61,258 nt of DNA from an uncultured Bacteroidia bacterium (GTDB lineage Bacteria; Bacteroidota; Bacteroidia; Bacteroidales; UBA932). Position 1 is the first letter of the stretch. Each line of letters opens with the position of its first letter. The DNA is taken from assembly GCA_902796555.1 (NCBI GenBank), contig CADBPR010000059.1, forward strand, positions 1 to 61,258. Reading direction: 5' to 3'. Below, piece after piece: positions 8,740-19,200 of the stretch. Position numbers and translations under genes: made by a program. The notes beneath the pieces are model-generated. The model was not told where the DNA came from and searched no databases. It saw only the letters and a list, made by a program, of their open reading frames with translations.

Positions 8740-11562
8740 ATGCAATCTTTTATCCGTGAAGTCAGGCAGTTCCTGTCTGCCGAACAGGTCTATACCGACG
8801 TTCTCCGTCGCTTTGCATGGGGCACCGACGGCAGCTTCTACCGCCTCACGCCCCAGGTTGTCGTACGGGCGGCTTCCGAAGAGGAAGTTTCCCGTGTCCT
8901 TGCGGCAGCCGGCAGGAGAGGCATTCCCGTAACCTTCAGAGCAGCCGGTACGTCCCTTTCCGGACAAGCGGTCTCTGACAGTGTGCTTTTGGTGGCCGGG
9001 AAGAACTGGGAACAGAAGTCCTATCATCCCGAAGACGCTTCCGTCACCCTCCAGCCAGGCGTTGTCGGAGCGGAAGTAAACCGGTTTCTGGCCCGTTATG
9101 GCAGGCATTTCGGACCGGATCCGGCCAGCATTGGGAGCTGCATGGTGGGAGGCATCGTAAGCAACAACGCCTCCGGCATGAGTTGCGGTGTTCGTTACAA
9201 CAGCGACCGCATGCTTCTGGATTCCAGGATTGTCCTCGCAGACGGAACCGTGGTCGACACCGGCTCCAAGGAGAGCCGCGAAGCCTTCCGCGCTTCTCAT
9301 CCGGCTTTTGTGAAAGGAATCGAGGCGCTCCGGGACAAGGTCCAGGGCGACCCGGAACTGGTGGCGCACATCCGTTACAAGTATTCCATCAAGAACGTCA
9401 CGGGGCTCAATCTCCTGCCGCTCATTACCTACCATGACCCTTTTGACATCCTCGCTCATCTGATGGTGGGTTCGGAAGGCACGCTGGGATTCATCAGCCG
9501 CGTCCGCATGAAGACCCTTCCGCTGGCGCCGTTCAAGGCCTCCGCGATGATTTATTTCCCTTCCATCAGGACCGCGGCAGAAGCGGTGGTGGCCATCCCG
9601 GAAGGGACGGTTTCCGCTGCCGAACTGCTCGACCGGCGCTCGCTGCTGTCTGTCAAGGATCCACACGTGGGGGAGGGGGACACGACAGCCGTGCTCACCG
9701 AAGTGCAAGGGACCACGCATGCGGAACTGCTTTCCCGGATACAAGCGGTCCAGGAGGCGGTCAGACCTTTCGGCGTGGACGTGGATTTTACCGAAGACCC
9801 TGCCGTCTATGCCGGATACTGGGCCATCCGTGCAGGGATATTCCCCACCGTAGGAGCCATGCGAAAGGAAGGTACGACCTGTCTGATTGAAGATGTCGCC
9901 TTCCATCTGAAAGACCTTCCCGATGCAACCGAGGACCTGTCCGCTCTACTTGACAGGCACGGTTACGAGGACAGCTGCATCTATGGCCATGCCCTGGCCG
10001 GAAACTTCCATTTTATTATAAACCAGTCGTTTGCGAACCAATCGGAAGTGGAACGCTATGCGGAGATGATTCGCGACGTGGCATCTCTGGTGGTCGACAA
10101 ATACCACGGGTCGCTGAAGGCCGAACACGGGACCGGGAGAAATATGGCACCGTTCGTCGAACGCGAGTGGGGCAGCGGGGCATTCGCCGTCATGAAGGAA
10201 ATCAAGGCCCTTTTCGACCCTTCGGGAATCCTGAATCCGGGCGTCATTTTCAACGATGACCCCCAGTGTTTCATCAAGCATTTCAAAGCCCTTCCGCCCT
10301 TGTCCCTGGAGACAGAATCGGAGGAAGCCCGGGACGTATTGAAAGCTGCCGACAAATGTATTGAATGTGGCTTTTGTGAAGTTAACTGTACATCCTGCGG
10401 CTTCACCCTCTCATCCCGGACGCGCATTGCCGTCCAGCGTGAAATCGCCCGTTTGAAAGCCGACGGATCGGACCCTGAGACACTTGCCCTGCTGGAAAAA
10501 GGATATACGTATTTCGGAGATCAGACCTGTGCGGCAGACGGCCTCTGCGCGACATCCTGCCCCATGAATATCAATGTGGCCGACCTGACGCACCTGCTCA
10601 GGGAAGCCGCAACCACAGCGCTGGCCCATCGCGCCGGTGCTTTTGTCGCCGACCATTTCCACGGCACGAAGAATGTGCTGCGGGGTGTGCTGGGGCTTGC
10701 CCAGGCCGGAAGAGTCCTGATGGGGCCGACGGCTATGACTGCCGTTGGGAAAGCACTCCATAAGGGTCTCGGCCTCCCACTTTGGACCCCCTCTACCCCG
10801 AAACCCTACCGTGTGAAACAGATACCCCGGAAGGAATCCTGCGACAAGGTGGTTTATTTCCCCAGCTGCCTGAACCAGATGATGGGATTGCAGCCTGCGG
10901 CGCCGGTGCAACGGCCCCTGGTGGAAGAGACGGTCGCCCTGCTCGAGAAAGCAGGATTCGAAGTGGTCTTCCCCGCTGAGATGGACAGCCTCTGCTGCGG
11001 GATGATATGGGAAAGCAAAGGGCAGAAGGACGTGGCCGACCAGAAGGCCGGGCAACTCAGAGCGGCCCTGTTGGCGGCCTCTGACAACGGCCGTTACCCC
11101 ATTCTCTGTGACCAGAGTCCCTGTCTTCACCGCATGAAGAAGACCCTGAAGGGACTTGACCTCTATGAGCCCGTCGGTTTCATCCGCAAGTTCGTCGTAC
11201 CCAGGCTTTCGTTCCACGCCGATGATGTGCCTGTGCTGGTACATGTGACCTGCTCGACCCGCCTGATGGGGCTGGAGAAGGATTTGATTGAACTGGCCGG
11301 GCTGTGTTCGCATGACGTCCGCGTCCCGGAGGGCGTCGGATGCTGCGGCTTCGCCGGCGACAAGGGCATGACCCGTCCCGAACTCAATGCGTGGAGCCTC
11401 CGGAAACTGCGTCCGCAGGCAGAAGGCATTCCGGCGGGTTACTCCAACAGCCGCACCTGCGAGATTGGCCTGGAGACCCACAGCGGCGTCCCTTACATGT
11501 CAATTGTCTACCTGGTCAACGCCCATACCCAGCCTCTTCCCCAGCAGGGCGGCACCGATTGA
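8740..11562 (+). CDS. FAD/Fe-S fused D-lactate or glycolate dehydrogenase
   Basis: This 940-residue protein combines a GlcD/Dld-type half and a GlcF-type half. The N-terminal FAD-binding PCMH domain contains 'VTFRAAGTSLSGQAV' and 'GSCMVGGIVSNNASGMSCG' (about residues 60-150). A FAD-oxidase C domain follows with 'KAEHGTGRNMAPFVEREWG'. Two ferredoxin-type clusters are bound by 'CIECGFCEVNC' (about 540-550) and 'CAADGLCATSCP' (about 597). Two CCG domains follow ('FPSCLNQMMG...CCGMIWE' and 'VTCSTRLMG...CCGFAGDKG'). The family oxidises D-lactate or glycolate and passes electrons to quinone at the membrane. Substrate cannot be assigned; D-lactate is most common for this fused architecture. Confidence 0.88.
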   Translation: MQSFIREVRQFLSAEQVYTDVLRRFAWGTDGSFYRLTPQVVVRAASEEEVSRVLAAAGRRGIPVTFRAAGTSLSGQAVSDSVLLVAGKNWEQKSYHPEDASVTLQPGVVGAEVNRFLARYGRHFGPDPASIGSCMVGGIVSNNASGMSCGVRYNSDRMLLDSRIVLADGTVVDTGSKESREAFRASHPAFVKGIEALRDKVQGDPELVAHIRYKYSIKNVTGLNLLPLITYHDPFDILAHLMVGSEGTLGFISRVRMKTLPLAPFKASAMIYFPSIRTAAEAVVAIPEGTVSAAELLDRRSLLSVKDPHVGEGDTTAVLTEVQGTTHAELLSRIQAVQEAVRPFGVDVDFTEDPAVYAGYWAIRAGIFPTVGAMRKEGTTCLIEDVAFHLKDLPDATEDLSALLDRHGYEDSCIYGHALAGNFHFIINQSFANQSEVERYAEMIRDVASLVVDKYHGSLKAEHGTGRNMAPFVEREWGSGAFAVMKEIKALFDPSGILNPGVIFNDDPQCFIKHFKALPPLSLETESEEARDVLKAADKCIECGFCEVNCTSCGFTLSSRTRIAVQREIARLKADGSDPETLALLEKGYTYFGDQTCAADGLCATSCPMNINVADLTHLLREAATTALAHRAGAFVADHFHGTKNVLRGVLGLAQAGRVLMGPTAMTAVGKALHKGLGLPLWTPSTPKPYRVKQIPRKESCDKVVYFPSCLNQMMGLQPAAPVQRPLVEETVALLEKAGFEVVFPAEMDSLCCGMIWESKGQKDVADQKAGQLRAALLAASDNGRYPILCDQSPCLHRMKKTLKGLDLYEPVGFIRKFVVPRLSFHADDVPVLVHVTCSTRLMGLEKDLIELAGLCSHDVRVPEGVGCCGFAGDKGMTRPELNAWSLRKLRPQAEGIPAGYSNSRTCEIGLETHSGVPYMSIVYLVNAHTQPLPQQGGTD

Positions 11563-11639
11563 GCATAATACAGTTGAAGATAATCCGGACGGCAGAGCAA
11601 GCCACCGACGTGACCGTCAAATAGCAAAGGCAACCTCTT

Positions 11640-12089
11640 TCAGGCGCCAGCTTCTTTCCGTTTGCTCCGGAAAAAGTCCAGCATCAGGGCGGAACAGGGT
11701 TCGGCCAGGACGCCGGCGGTGATTTCGGTACGGGGATGGTAGAGAGAAGGGGAGTAGAGCGAACTGCCCCGCCTGGGGTCCCCGGCGCCGTAGACGACGC
11801 GGCCGGTCTGGGCCCAGTTCAGCGCTCCCGCGCACATAGGACAGGGCTCCACTGTAACATATAACGTACAGTCATTCAGGTATTTGCCGCCGATGGCCTC
11901 GGTGGCGGCGGTAATGGCAATCATCTCGGCATGGGCGGTGGGGTCATGCAGGGTCTCCGTCAAGTTGTGCCCCTTGGCGATGACCCGCCCTTTCCATACC
12001 ACGACGGCCCCAATCGGGATTTCCCCGGCATCCAGGGCCTCCCGTGCCTGGCGAAGTGCTTCGGCCATGAACTTTTCGTCTGCTTCCAT
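11640..12089 (-). CDS. tadA: tRNA-adenosine(34) deaminase TadA
   Basis: This 149-residue cytidine/deoxycytidylate-deaminase-fold enzyme has HAE ('TAHAEMIAI') with the proton-shuttle Glu and PCPMC ('EPCPMCAGALNWAQ') supplying the zinc ligands. Length and the 'GEIPIGAVVV' start block match TadA, which converts A34 to inosine in tRNA-Arg. A guanine deaminase or another nucleoside deaminase is the alternative, but the 'DPRRGSS' region fits TadA better. It lies 24 bp downstream of the carbonic anhydrase gene and is probably the last gene of a three-gene minus-strand operon. Confidence 0.87.
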   Translation of the reverse strand: MEADEKFMAEALRQAREALDAGEIPIGAVVVWKGRVIAKGHNLTETLHDPTAHAEMIAITAATEAIGGKYLNDCTLYVTVEPCPMCAGALNWAQTGRVVYGAGDPRRGSSLYSPSLYHPRTEITAGVLAEPCSALMLDFFRSKRKEAGA

Positions 12090-12113
12090 AAAAAGTGAGC
12101 CTTGCTTAACGTT

Positions 12114-12653
12114 TTACCGGATTTCCGTGAGGGCGCCGGTGACGGAATCGATGATGAATCCTCTGACCACCAGATCCTTCGGGACCAGCGGATGATTTAC
12201 GATAGCGGCCACCGTCTTCCGGACCGAGGCCTCCGTGTCATGGAATCCCTCCAGCCAAGCGGCGACATCTTTGGAAGACTCCCAGTCGGCCAGTGTTTCC
12301 GCGCTGATTCCCCTTTCCAGCATATGCGGCTTGAACGCCTCATAGCTCATGTGGCAGGCGCCGCAGGTGGAATGATGGACGACCATCACTTCCTTCACGC
12401 CCAGTTCATAGATGGCGACCAACAGCGAGCGGATGGCGGAGTCTTTCTCCGATAAGACGAGTCCTCCGGCGTTCTTGATAATCTTGGCGTCACCGTTGCG
12501 CAGCCCCAGGGCTTTCGGAAGGAGTTCCGTCAGCCGGGTGTCCATGCAGGTCAGAACCGCCAGCTTCTTTTCGGGATACTTGTCTGTCACATAAGGTTGG
12601 TATGCCTTCGATGCTACAAATTGCTTGTTGTACGTGAGAATCTGATCAATCAT
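12114..12653 (-). CDS. Beta-class carbonic anhydrase
   Basis: It interconverts CO2 and bicarbonate. The zinc site is seen as 'CMDTR' (Cys, with the Asp-Arg dyad) and 'HHSTCGAC' (His-x-x-Cys). The usual Gly before the ligand His is a His here. The start at 12653 (MIDQILTYNKQF) matches the usual N terminus of Bacteroidales homologues and lies 2 nt after the stop of the flavoprotein gene. An upstream ATG (12671) would add six residues and overlap that gene by 17 nt. The protein has 179 residues, within family range. Confidence 0.9.
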   Translation of the reverse strand: MIDQILTYNKQFVASKAYQPYVTDKYPEKKLAVLTCMDTRLTELLPKALGLRNGDAKIIKNAGGLVLSEKDSAIRSLLVAIYELGVKEVMVVHHSTCGACHMSYEAFKPHMLERGISAETLADWESSKDVAAWLEGFHDTEASVRKTVAAIVNHPLVPKDLVVRGFIIDSVTGALTEIR

Positions 12654-12654
12654 A

Positions 12655-13134
12655 CTATTTTTCTCTAACATGTTTTCCGCTCATATGTTCAATGGTAAGC
12701 GCCAGCACCAGCGCCCGTGGCGCATTCTTTACCATATCCGCTTCGATATCGTATCCTCCCGGGAAATACTTTGCTCCGAGAAGACGGAGCAGCCTGTCAT
12801 GTTCGGCGGGGTCGGTAATTTCCTGGATTCTACCGAAGCAAATCACGCTCGTGAAGCAGTTCCACCACTCTCCCGGGTTCTTGTGGGCGCCGGATAGCAC
12901 ACAGAAAGAAGCCTTGTCACAGGCGCGGACGGCATCCAGTTTATGGCCTTCCATCGCGCAGTGGAAATAAATCTTTCCGCCCTCGTAGATGAAATTCAGC
13001 GGCATGCCGTACGGGTAGCCGCCGTCGCCAAGGACGGACAGGACCCCGCGAGGTGCCGTTTTCAGGAGAACCGTGCACTCCTGCTCAGAGGCCGCCTGCT
13101 TGAAGCGGCGCATGGGTCTGAATGTTATTGCCAT
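12655..13134 (-). CDS. Nim-like pyridoxamine 5'-phosphate oxidase-fold flavoprotein
   Basis: This 159-residue split-barrel protein belongs to the NimA/PNPOx-like group. It begins 'MRRFKQAASEQECTVLLKT', has the flavin-binding segment 'GGYPYGMPLNFIYEGGKIYFHCA' and 'EGHKLDAVRACDKASFCV', and ends with 'LALTIEHMSGK'. Some family members reduce 5-nitroimidazole drugs and give resistance, but most chromosomal homologues have unknown substrates, so a resistance role is not claimed. The gene heads an apparent operon with carbonic anhydrase and tadA. Confidence 0.85.
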   Translation of the reverse strand: MAITFRPMRRFKQAASEQECTVLLKTAPRGVLSVLGDGGYPYGMPLNFIYEGGKIYFHCAMEGHKLDAVRACDKASFCVLSGAHKNPGEWWNCFTSVICFGRIQEITDPAEHDRLLRLLGAKYFPGGYDIEADMVKNAPRALVLALTIEHMSGKHVREK

Positions 13135-13170
13135 TTCAAAACAAGTTGTTCCATTCGTTTCTTACAAAAA

Positions 13171-13178
13171 CAAAAATA
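13171..13178 (-). promoter_or_regulatory. Candidate -7 box for the nim-like/carbonic anhydrase/tadA operon
   Basis: The minus strand reads TATTTTTG (TAnnTTTG), 36 nt before the start at 13134. The surrounding gap (13135-13224) is AT-rich. Confidence 0.45.
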
Positions 13179-13224
13179 GTAAAAATCTGCTAATTTTTTT
13201 TTCTCTCATCCGGCGGATTTTCCG

Positions 13225-13232
13225 TATTTTTG
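13225..13232 (+). promoter_or_regulatory. Candidate -7 box for addB
   Basis: TATTTTTG matches TAnnTTTG. A transcript from here would carry a leader of about 95 nt that includes a 28-codon upstream ORF. Confidence 0.45.
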
Positions 13233-13252
13233 TATGACGGACGCGCATCGAT

Positions 13253-13339
13253 ATGAAAAGCGACTGTAACCCGGTGCCTGTCCGAAAGAAAAAGAAGCCG
13301 AATCCGTATAAAGGAAATAACTGTAACGTCCGCCTATGA
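13253..13339 (+). CDS. Possible 28-residue upstream ORF overlapping addB by ATGA
   Basis: The ORF starts ATG AAA AGC GAC TGT and ends CGC CTA TGA. Its last bases form an ATGA overlap with the addB start (13336). The product is strongly basic in the middle (VRKKKKPNPYKGN) and has two Cys. It lies entirely between the candidate promoter and addB. There is no homology I recognise. It may be a leader peptide, a genuine small protein or chance, though the four-base overlap is what coupled genes elsewhere in this window show. Confidence 0.3.
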   Translation: MKSDCNPVPVRKKKKPNPYKGNNCNVRL

Positions 13340-16233
13340 ATGTGATGGAACCTTTTCTGAAACAAGTCGCGGAGCATGCCTGTGAAACCGGCGGCATCGA
13401 CGGAACCTGCTTTGTGTTCCCGAACCGCCGCGCCATGGTCTTTTTCCGCAAATACCTGTGCGCCGTCGCCGCCCGTCGGAAAACGCCCCTTCTGGTTCCG
13501 GAGATGCTGACAATCAATGACTTCTTCTACCGGATTGCCGATGCGGACTTGACCGACCGGGTCACCCTCCTGCTGACCTTGTATGACTGCTACAAAGCGT
13601 TGCATCCCAAGGCGGAACCCCTGGACGACTTTATTTTCTGGGGCGATGTGATTCTCGCCGATTTTTCCGACGTGGACAAATACCTGGTGGACCCCCGCGG
13701 ACTCTTCGCCAATGTCGCCGAGCTGCGCGACCTGCAGGATACCTACACCTATCTGACGGACGAACAGCGGGCCGCCATCGAACATTTTATCACCCATTTC
13801 CGCGAGGGCGGCAAACTCAAGGTCCGCCTGGACACGGACGCGCCCGACGTGAAAGCCCGTTTCCTGCAGATATGGAACCTGCTGTATCCCCTGTATACCG
13901 CCTTCACGGAGCGGCTCCGCAGCCGGCACCAGGCTTACGACGGCATGGTGTACCGCGCGATGGCCGAGCGCTTGGAACAGGAATCGGCCGTCGATATCCT
14001 GGCCACAGCCTTCCCGAATGCGGAACATTTTGTCTTTATCGGACTCAATGCCTTGAGCACCAGCGAAAAACGCGTGCTGAAAAAGATGAAGGACGCCGCG
14101 CTGGCCGACTTCTGCTGGGACTATAGTTCCCCGATGATTCGTGACGGGCATAACCGTTCCTCCGTCTTCATGGAAGAGAACATCGCCCTGCTGGGGCAGT
14201 CCTTCCAGACCGATTCGGCGGGTTTGCCGCAGACGGAATTCCATGTGGTCAGCGTACCTTCCGCGACGGGGCAGGCCCGGCTGCTGCCCGCATTGCTCGG
14301 CGACGGCTCCGAGGAAAGGACAGCGATTGTTCTGCCGGATGAAAGCCTGCTGCAGCCCGTCCTGGCCTGCATTCCGCCCCATATCCAGGATATCAACGTG
14401 ACGATGGGCGCCCCGATGAGCGGGAGTGCGCTGGCGGCCTTTATGTCCGATGTGGCGGCCCTGCAGCTGCGGATGCGCCGGCAGGGCGACCGCTGGCTGT
14501 TCTACCATAAGAACGTGTGGAGCCTGTTTTCCTCCCAACTGCTGCGGCAGGCCCTGGAAGAAACGGAAATGGCTCAGCTGGCTGCCATCAAACGGGATGC
14601 GCAGTATTATATTCCGGCCGAACGTTTTGACGGGGGAGCGCTGCTGCAGCTGATTTTCCGGCCGGTGGTGACGGACCCGAAGGCGGCGGACGCAGCCCAG
14701 ATCCGTGCCTTGGAGGATTACCAGACTGCCGTACTGTCGGCCCTGGCACCCCGCATAAAGGCCGTTTTCCCGCAGGAAGTGGAATATGCCCGGCGCTATT
14801 TCCAGTGCATTGCCCGGCTGCGCACACAAGACCTTTCCGTCCAGCCGCAGACCTATGTCCGCCTGCTGAACCAGCTGCTGGCCGGGGAATCCGTCCCGTA
14901 CAACGGCGAGCCGGTGAAAGGCCTGCAGATCATGGGTCCGCTGGAAACCCGTGCCCTGGACTTCGATACCCTGATCATCCTGTCCTGCAACGAGGGGGTG
15001 TTCCCCCGCCGCAGCGTGTCGTCCTCCTTCGTCCCGCCGGAGCTGCGGAAAGGTTTCGGCATGCCGACGTATGAGTACCAGGATGCCGTATGGGCCTATT
15101 ATTTCTACCGGATGATTCAGCGCGCGCAGCAGGTGTGGCTGCTGTATGATTCCCGTACGGAGAAGATGAAACCCGGAGAGGAAAGCCGCTACATCAAGCA
15201 GCTGGAGTACCATTTCCGCGTGCCGGTGCAGCGGCATGTCGCCCGGGCCGCCATCGCCTCGCCAGAAGCGGAAGAATCCTTCCCCAAGCCAGCGTATTAT
15301 ACCGAACGCCTCCATGCCCGGCCCCTGTCCGCATCGGCCCTGCAGAGCTGGCTGGCCTGTCCGGCCCAGTTTTTCTATGGCTTTATCGAAGGACTGGAGG
15401 CCGAAGAAGAGGTGGCCGAATCGCTGGACGCCGGCATGATCGGCAATGTCTACCACAAGACCATGCAGGCCCTGTATACCCATACAGACGCCATGCGGCC
15501 GGATTTTGACATGGCACGGATCCGGGACCTGACGCCGATGGCGTGGGTGACGGACGACTACCTTTCCGCCTGGCTGAAACGGCGCGACGAGATTCACAGC
15601 CGGGTTCTGAGCCTGATTCAGGCTGAGATGAACACCCTGGAAGTGACGGGACGCAACCTGGTCTACGGGGATGTCATCCTGAACTATGTGCTGAAGACCC
15701 TGGAGCGGGACCGGGAACGTCTCCGGCAGTCCCATACCGACCGTTTCCGCATCCTGGGCCTGGAGGAATGCCGTTTCTGGTCGTTTGACGGATTCCGTTT
15801 CAAGGGTTATATCGACCGCCTGGACAGTTTCACCGAGGGCGAAATCCGGGTGGTGGACTACAAGACCGGCAAGGTGACGAACGAGGACGTGCTCATCACC
15901 GACGCCAATGCGGAAAAGGTGCTGGACGCCCTGTTCGGAACGGACAATGCGAAACGGCCGAAAATCGCCCTGCAGCTGTTCTTGTATGACATGTATGTGT
16001 CCGACGGCGATGCCGGCCGCCTGGCCGGGATGCGCAATGCCATTTACCCGGCGGCCAAACTCTTTACGGCTCCGCCTCCCGAAGCGCCGGTCAGCCCGGC
16101 CTTTTGCCGGGGCATGAAAGAACGGCTTTCGGACCTGCTGAAAGACCTTTCGGACCCGACGTCGCCCATTACCCGGACTGCGGACCGGAAAACCTGTGAC
16201 TATTGTGATTTCAAAAACATTTGCGGAAGATGA
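13336..16233 (+). CDS. addB: AddB-type helicase-like protein with PD-(D/E)XK nuclease and Fe-S motif
   Basis: This 965-residue protein has an N terminus ('GTCFVFPNRRAMVFFRKYL') resembling an inactivated UvrD-type domain without a Walker A, as in AddB. The C-terminal nuclease shows 'GYIDRLDSF' and 'RVVDYKTGK' (about 838-846). A likely 4Fe-4S cage is made by one Cys at 'LACPAQFFYGF' (about residue 675) and three at the C terminus (CDYCDFKNIC), the arrangement known from AddB. It should act with AddA in processing double-strand breaks for recombination. The stop overlaps the addA start (ATGA, 16230-16233). The gene could also be annotated simply as a PD-(D/E)XK nuclease family protein. Confidence 0.88.
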   Translation: MNVMEPFLKQVAEHACETGGIDGTCFVFPNRRAMVFFRKYLCAVAARRKTPLLVPEMLTINDFFYRIADADLTDRVTLLLTLYDCYKALHPKAEPLDDFIFWGDVILADFSDVDKYLVDPRGLFANVAELRDLQDTYTYLTDEQRAAIEHFITHFREGGKLKVRLDTDAPDVKARFLQIWNLLYPLYTAFTERLRSRHQAYDGMVYRAMAERLEQESAVDILATAFPNAEHFVFIGLNALSTSEKRVLKKMKDAALADFCWDYSSPMIRDGHNRSSVFMEENIALLGQSFQTDSAGLPQTEFHVVSVPSATGQARLLPALLGDGSEERTAIVLPDESLLQPVLACIPPHIQDINVTMGAPMSGSALAAFMSDVAALQLRMRRQGDRWLFYHKNVWSLFSSQLLRQALEETEMAQLAAIKRDAQYYIPAERFDGGALLQLIFRPVVTDPKAADAAQIRALEDYQTAVLSALAPRIKAVFPQEVEYARRYFQCIARLRTQDLSVQPQTYVRLLNQLLAGESVPYNGEPVKGLQIMGPLETRALDFDTLIILSCNEGVFPRRSVSSSFVPPELRKGFGMPTYEYQDAVWAYYFYRMIQRAQQVWLLYDSRTEKMKPGEESRYIKQLEYHFRVPVQRHVARAAIASPEAEESFPKPAYYTERLHARPLSASALQSWLACPAQFFYGFIEGLEAEEEVAESLDAGMIGNVYHKTMQALYTHTDAMRPDFDMARIRDLTPMAWVTDDYLSAWLKRRDEIHSRVLSLIQAEMNTLEVTGRNLVYGDVILNYVLKTLERDRERLRQSHTDRFRILGLEECRFWSFDGFRFKGYIDRLDSFTEGEIRVVDYKTGKVTNEDVLITDANAEKVLDALFGTDNAKRPKIALQLFLYDMYVSDGDAGRLAGMRNAIYPAAKLFTAPPPEAPVSPAFCRGMKERLSDLLKDLSDPTSPITRTADRKTCDYCDFKNICGR

Positions 16234-19200
16234 TACGGATACTGAAAGCCTCTGCGGGCTCCGGAAAAACCTTCCGCCTCGCCAAGACCTATATCAGCCT
16301 GCTGCTGAGCTCTGATGACCGTTATGCCTACCGGCATATCCTGGCCGTCACCTTTACCAACAAGGCTACGGACGAAATGAAACGCCGTATCCTGAAAGAG
16401 CTGGATATCCTCTCGCGGACGCCGGAAGAAAGCGGCTATATCGAAGACTTCCGGAAGTGCTTCGGGAGCACCGAAACCATCCGCAAAAAGGCCCGGCGCA
16501 TCCTGCTGGATATCCTGCATGACTACAGTGTTTTTTCGGTCAGCACGATTGACAAGTTTTTTCAGCTGGCCCTGAAGGCCTTTGCCCGCGAAATCGGCCA
16601 GTTCTCTTCCTATCAGGTGGAATTGGACAAGGATACCCTGGTCCGCGAAAGCGTGGACCGGATTCTGGATGCCATGACCGCTTCGGACAAGGCCCTGATC
16701 CGCTGGCTGACGGACAGCGTCATGGAGAACCTGGAACAGGGCGGCCGCCTCAGCCTGGAGAACAGCTTGTATGAAACGGCGATTGCCCTGAAATCCGATG
16801 AACACCGCGAGCTGATGGAACGCGCGGGCCTCCGGGAAGACCAGGTCTATTCCAAAGAACATCTGACCCGCGTGCGGGACATTTGCCGGAAGGTTATCCG
16901 GACCTATCTGGAACAGGTGCGGACCGCCGCGGAGACGGCCTTGCGTATCCTGGATGAGGCGGGCGTGTCCCCGGATGTGACCCGAGGCGGGTTTATGGCC
17001 AAATTGCGGGATGTGTGGGCGCAAGTGGACGAACGCAGCGGCGTGGAGCCGCCTACGGATGCCTGGATACGGAACGCCCGGGATAGTGAGAAATGGTTTA
17101 CCAAACCGAACGCCCCGCAGTACCTGCCCCGCGTGGCGGGTGTGCTGGACCCTGCCCTGAATGCCTTCTGCGACCTTTTCGGTCCGCCGTACAAGGTGTA
17201 CCGGACCGCCCTCATCCTGCGCAGCCAGCTCTACAGCCTGGGCATCGCCGGGGAACTGTACCAGTCCTTCGACGCCCTGCTGAAAGAGAAGAACGTCATG
17301 AGTATCGATGATTCCAACAGCCTGCTCCGCAAGATTATCGGCGAGAGTGACGCGCCGTTCATCTATGAGAAACTGGGCGTCCGCTTCGAGGATTTCCTGC
17401 TGGATGAGTTCCAGGATACCTCCACGATTCAATGGGAGAATTTCGCCCCGTTGCTGGCCGAGAGTGAAGCGGCCGGGCGCGACAACCTGGTGGTGGGCGA
17501 TATCAAGCAAAGTATCTACCGCTGGCGGGGCTCCGACTGGAACCTGCTGGCTTCCCGTGTGAAAGAACGCTTTCCGCGGGCGGATGACGGCGAGTCCCTG
17601 CGGGACAATTGGCGCAGTCTGCGGACGGTGGTGCAATTCAACAATGCCTTTTATCCCTACGCGGCGGCTGCGCTGGACCGGCAGTGCGGGGGCACCCGGA
17701 TAGCCGAAATCTATGCCGATGTGGCGCAGCAGGTCCGGACCCGTGACCAGGCGCCTGGCCATGTCTGTTGTGCCTTCTGTCCGCCTTCCGAGCAGCCCGC
17801 GCGGGTGCTGGAGGCCATCCGCGGCGTCTGCATCCGCGGCGCTTCCTATGGACAGATTGCGGTGCTGGTGCGCGGCAATGCCGAAGGCTCTGCGCTGGCG
17901 GCTTACCTGATAGAGAATGGCATCCCGGTCGTGTCGGACGACTCCCTGAAGGTCAAATCCTCCGTCGCGGTGCGGCGGCTGGTATCGCTGCTCTCGCTGG
18001 TGGACAATCCCGGCGACACGGTCGGCGGCTACCTGGCCTCCCGGCTGGGCGTGACCATTCCGGAAAGTTATACCTCGCTGGTGGAACTCTGCGAGGACCT
18101 GCTCCGCATGATGCAGGAACAGACCGACGATTCCTACGACGGGCAGTTGCTGTATATCCAGTCTTTCCTGGACGACCTGCAGGACTGGACCGCCACCAGC
18201 GGAAACCATCTGTCCGCCTTCCTGCGGCATTGGGCCGAATCAGACAGCAAAATCAGCTCTCCGGACGATGCGGATGCTGTCCGCATCCTTACCATCCACA
18301 AGGCAAAGGGACTGGAGTTTCCCTTCGTGATTTTCCCCTATGCCGAAAAAGTAGGCTTGTTCCGTCCTTCCGAGCGCTGGACCTGTCCGCCGCTGGAAGG
18401 TACGGCGCTGGACGGTGCGGGCGAGGGCGCCTACCGGGTGTCCCTGTCGGACCAGTCGCGCGACACCCTCTTCCAGGTAGATTTCGAGCGGGAGCGGCAG
18501 CTGCAGTATATCGACAATATCAATACGTTCTATGTGGCGACGACGCGCGCCGTGACGGAATTGCAGGTCATCGCCGCCTTGCCGTCGGAAAAGTGCCGTG
18601 CGGCCGCGCGGGACGGGGCGGACTATCCGTTCAAGGATTTTTCCCAGCTGCTCTGGCATTTCCTGCAGGCGGAACATGTCCCTTCCGACGAGGACAATGT
18701 CTTCTGTCTGGGCGAGCCGTATGATTACCGCAGCCTGCCTGCACCGGCCGAAACGGTCGTTCCGATGGAAAGCCGTTACCGGTCCTGGCCGGCGGATACG
18801 GGGGAAGGACCGCGGTTGAAACTCAAGTATGATTCCTTCGATTTCTTCGGGGAAGAAGGCCGGTCCGAACGGTTGAAGGGCATTCTGCTGCATGATATGC
18901 TGGCCGGTGTTCGGGTGGCGGCCGATGTGCCGCGCGCCGTGGAACGTGCCGTTCAGGCGGGCGATATCGATGCCTCTGACCGGGAGGCCTATCTGCAGTT
19001 CCTGTCCGGCCGGATTGCCGCCCATCCGCAGTGGTTCCCGGACGACGGGGCGCAGGTGCGCAACGAGGTGGATGTGATTGCCCCCGACGGGACGCTGCAT
19101 CGCCCCGACCGGGTGGTGCTGAGCGGCGGGAGCGCCGTTATCATCGATTACAAATTCGGAGAAGCCCGTTCTGCCTATCGCCGCCAGCTGGAGGGGTATG

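Noticed and set aside
12655-13134. Nitroimidazole resistance gene
   Set aside because: The fold is Nim-like, but most chromosomal members have no shown resistance and there is no mobile element next to it.
13162-15735. An 857-codon minus-strand open frame opposite addB
   Set aside because: It is antisense to a gene with clear nuclease and Fe-S motifs. The translation is rich in His, Gln, Arg and Gly with no recognisable domain, as expected for the mirror frame of GC-rich DNA.
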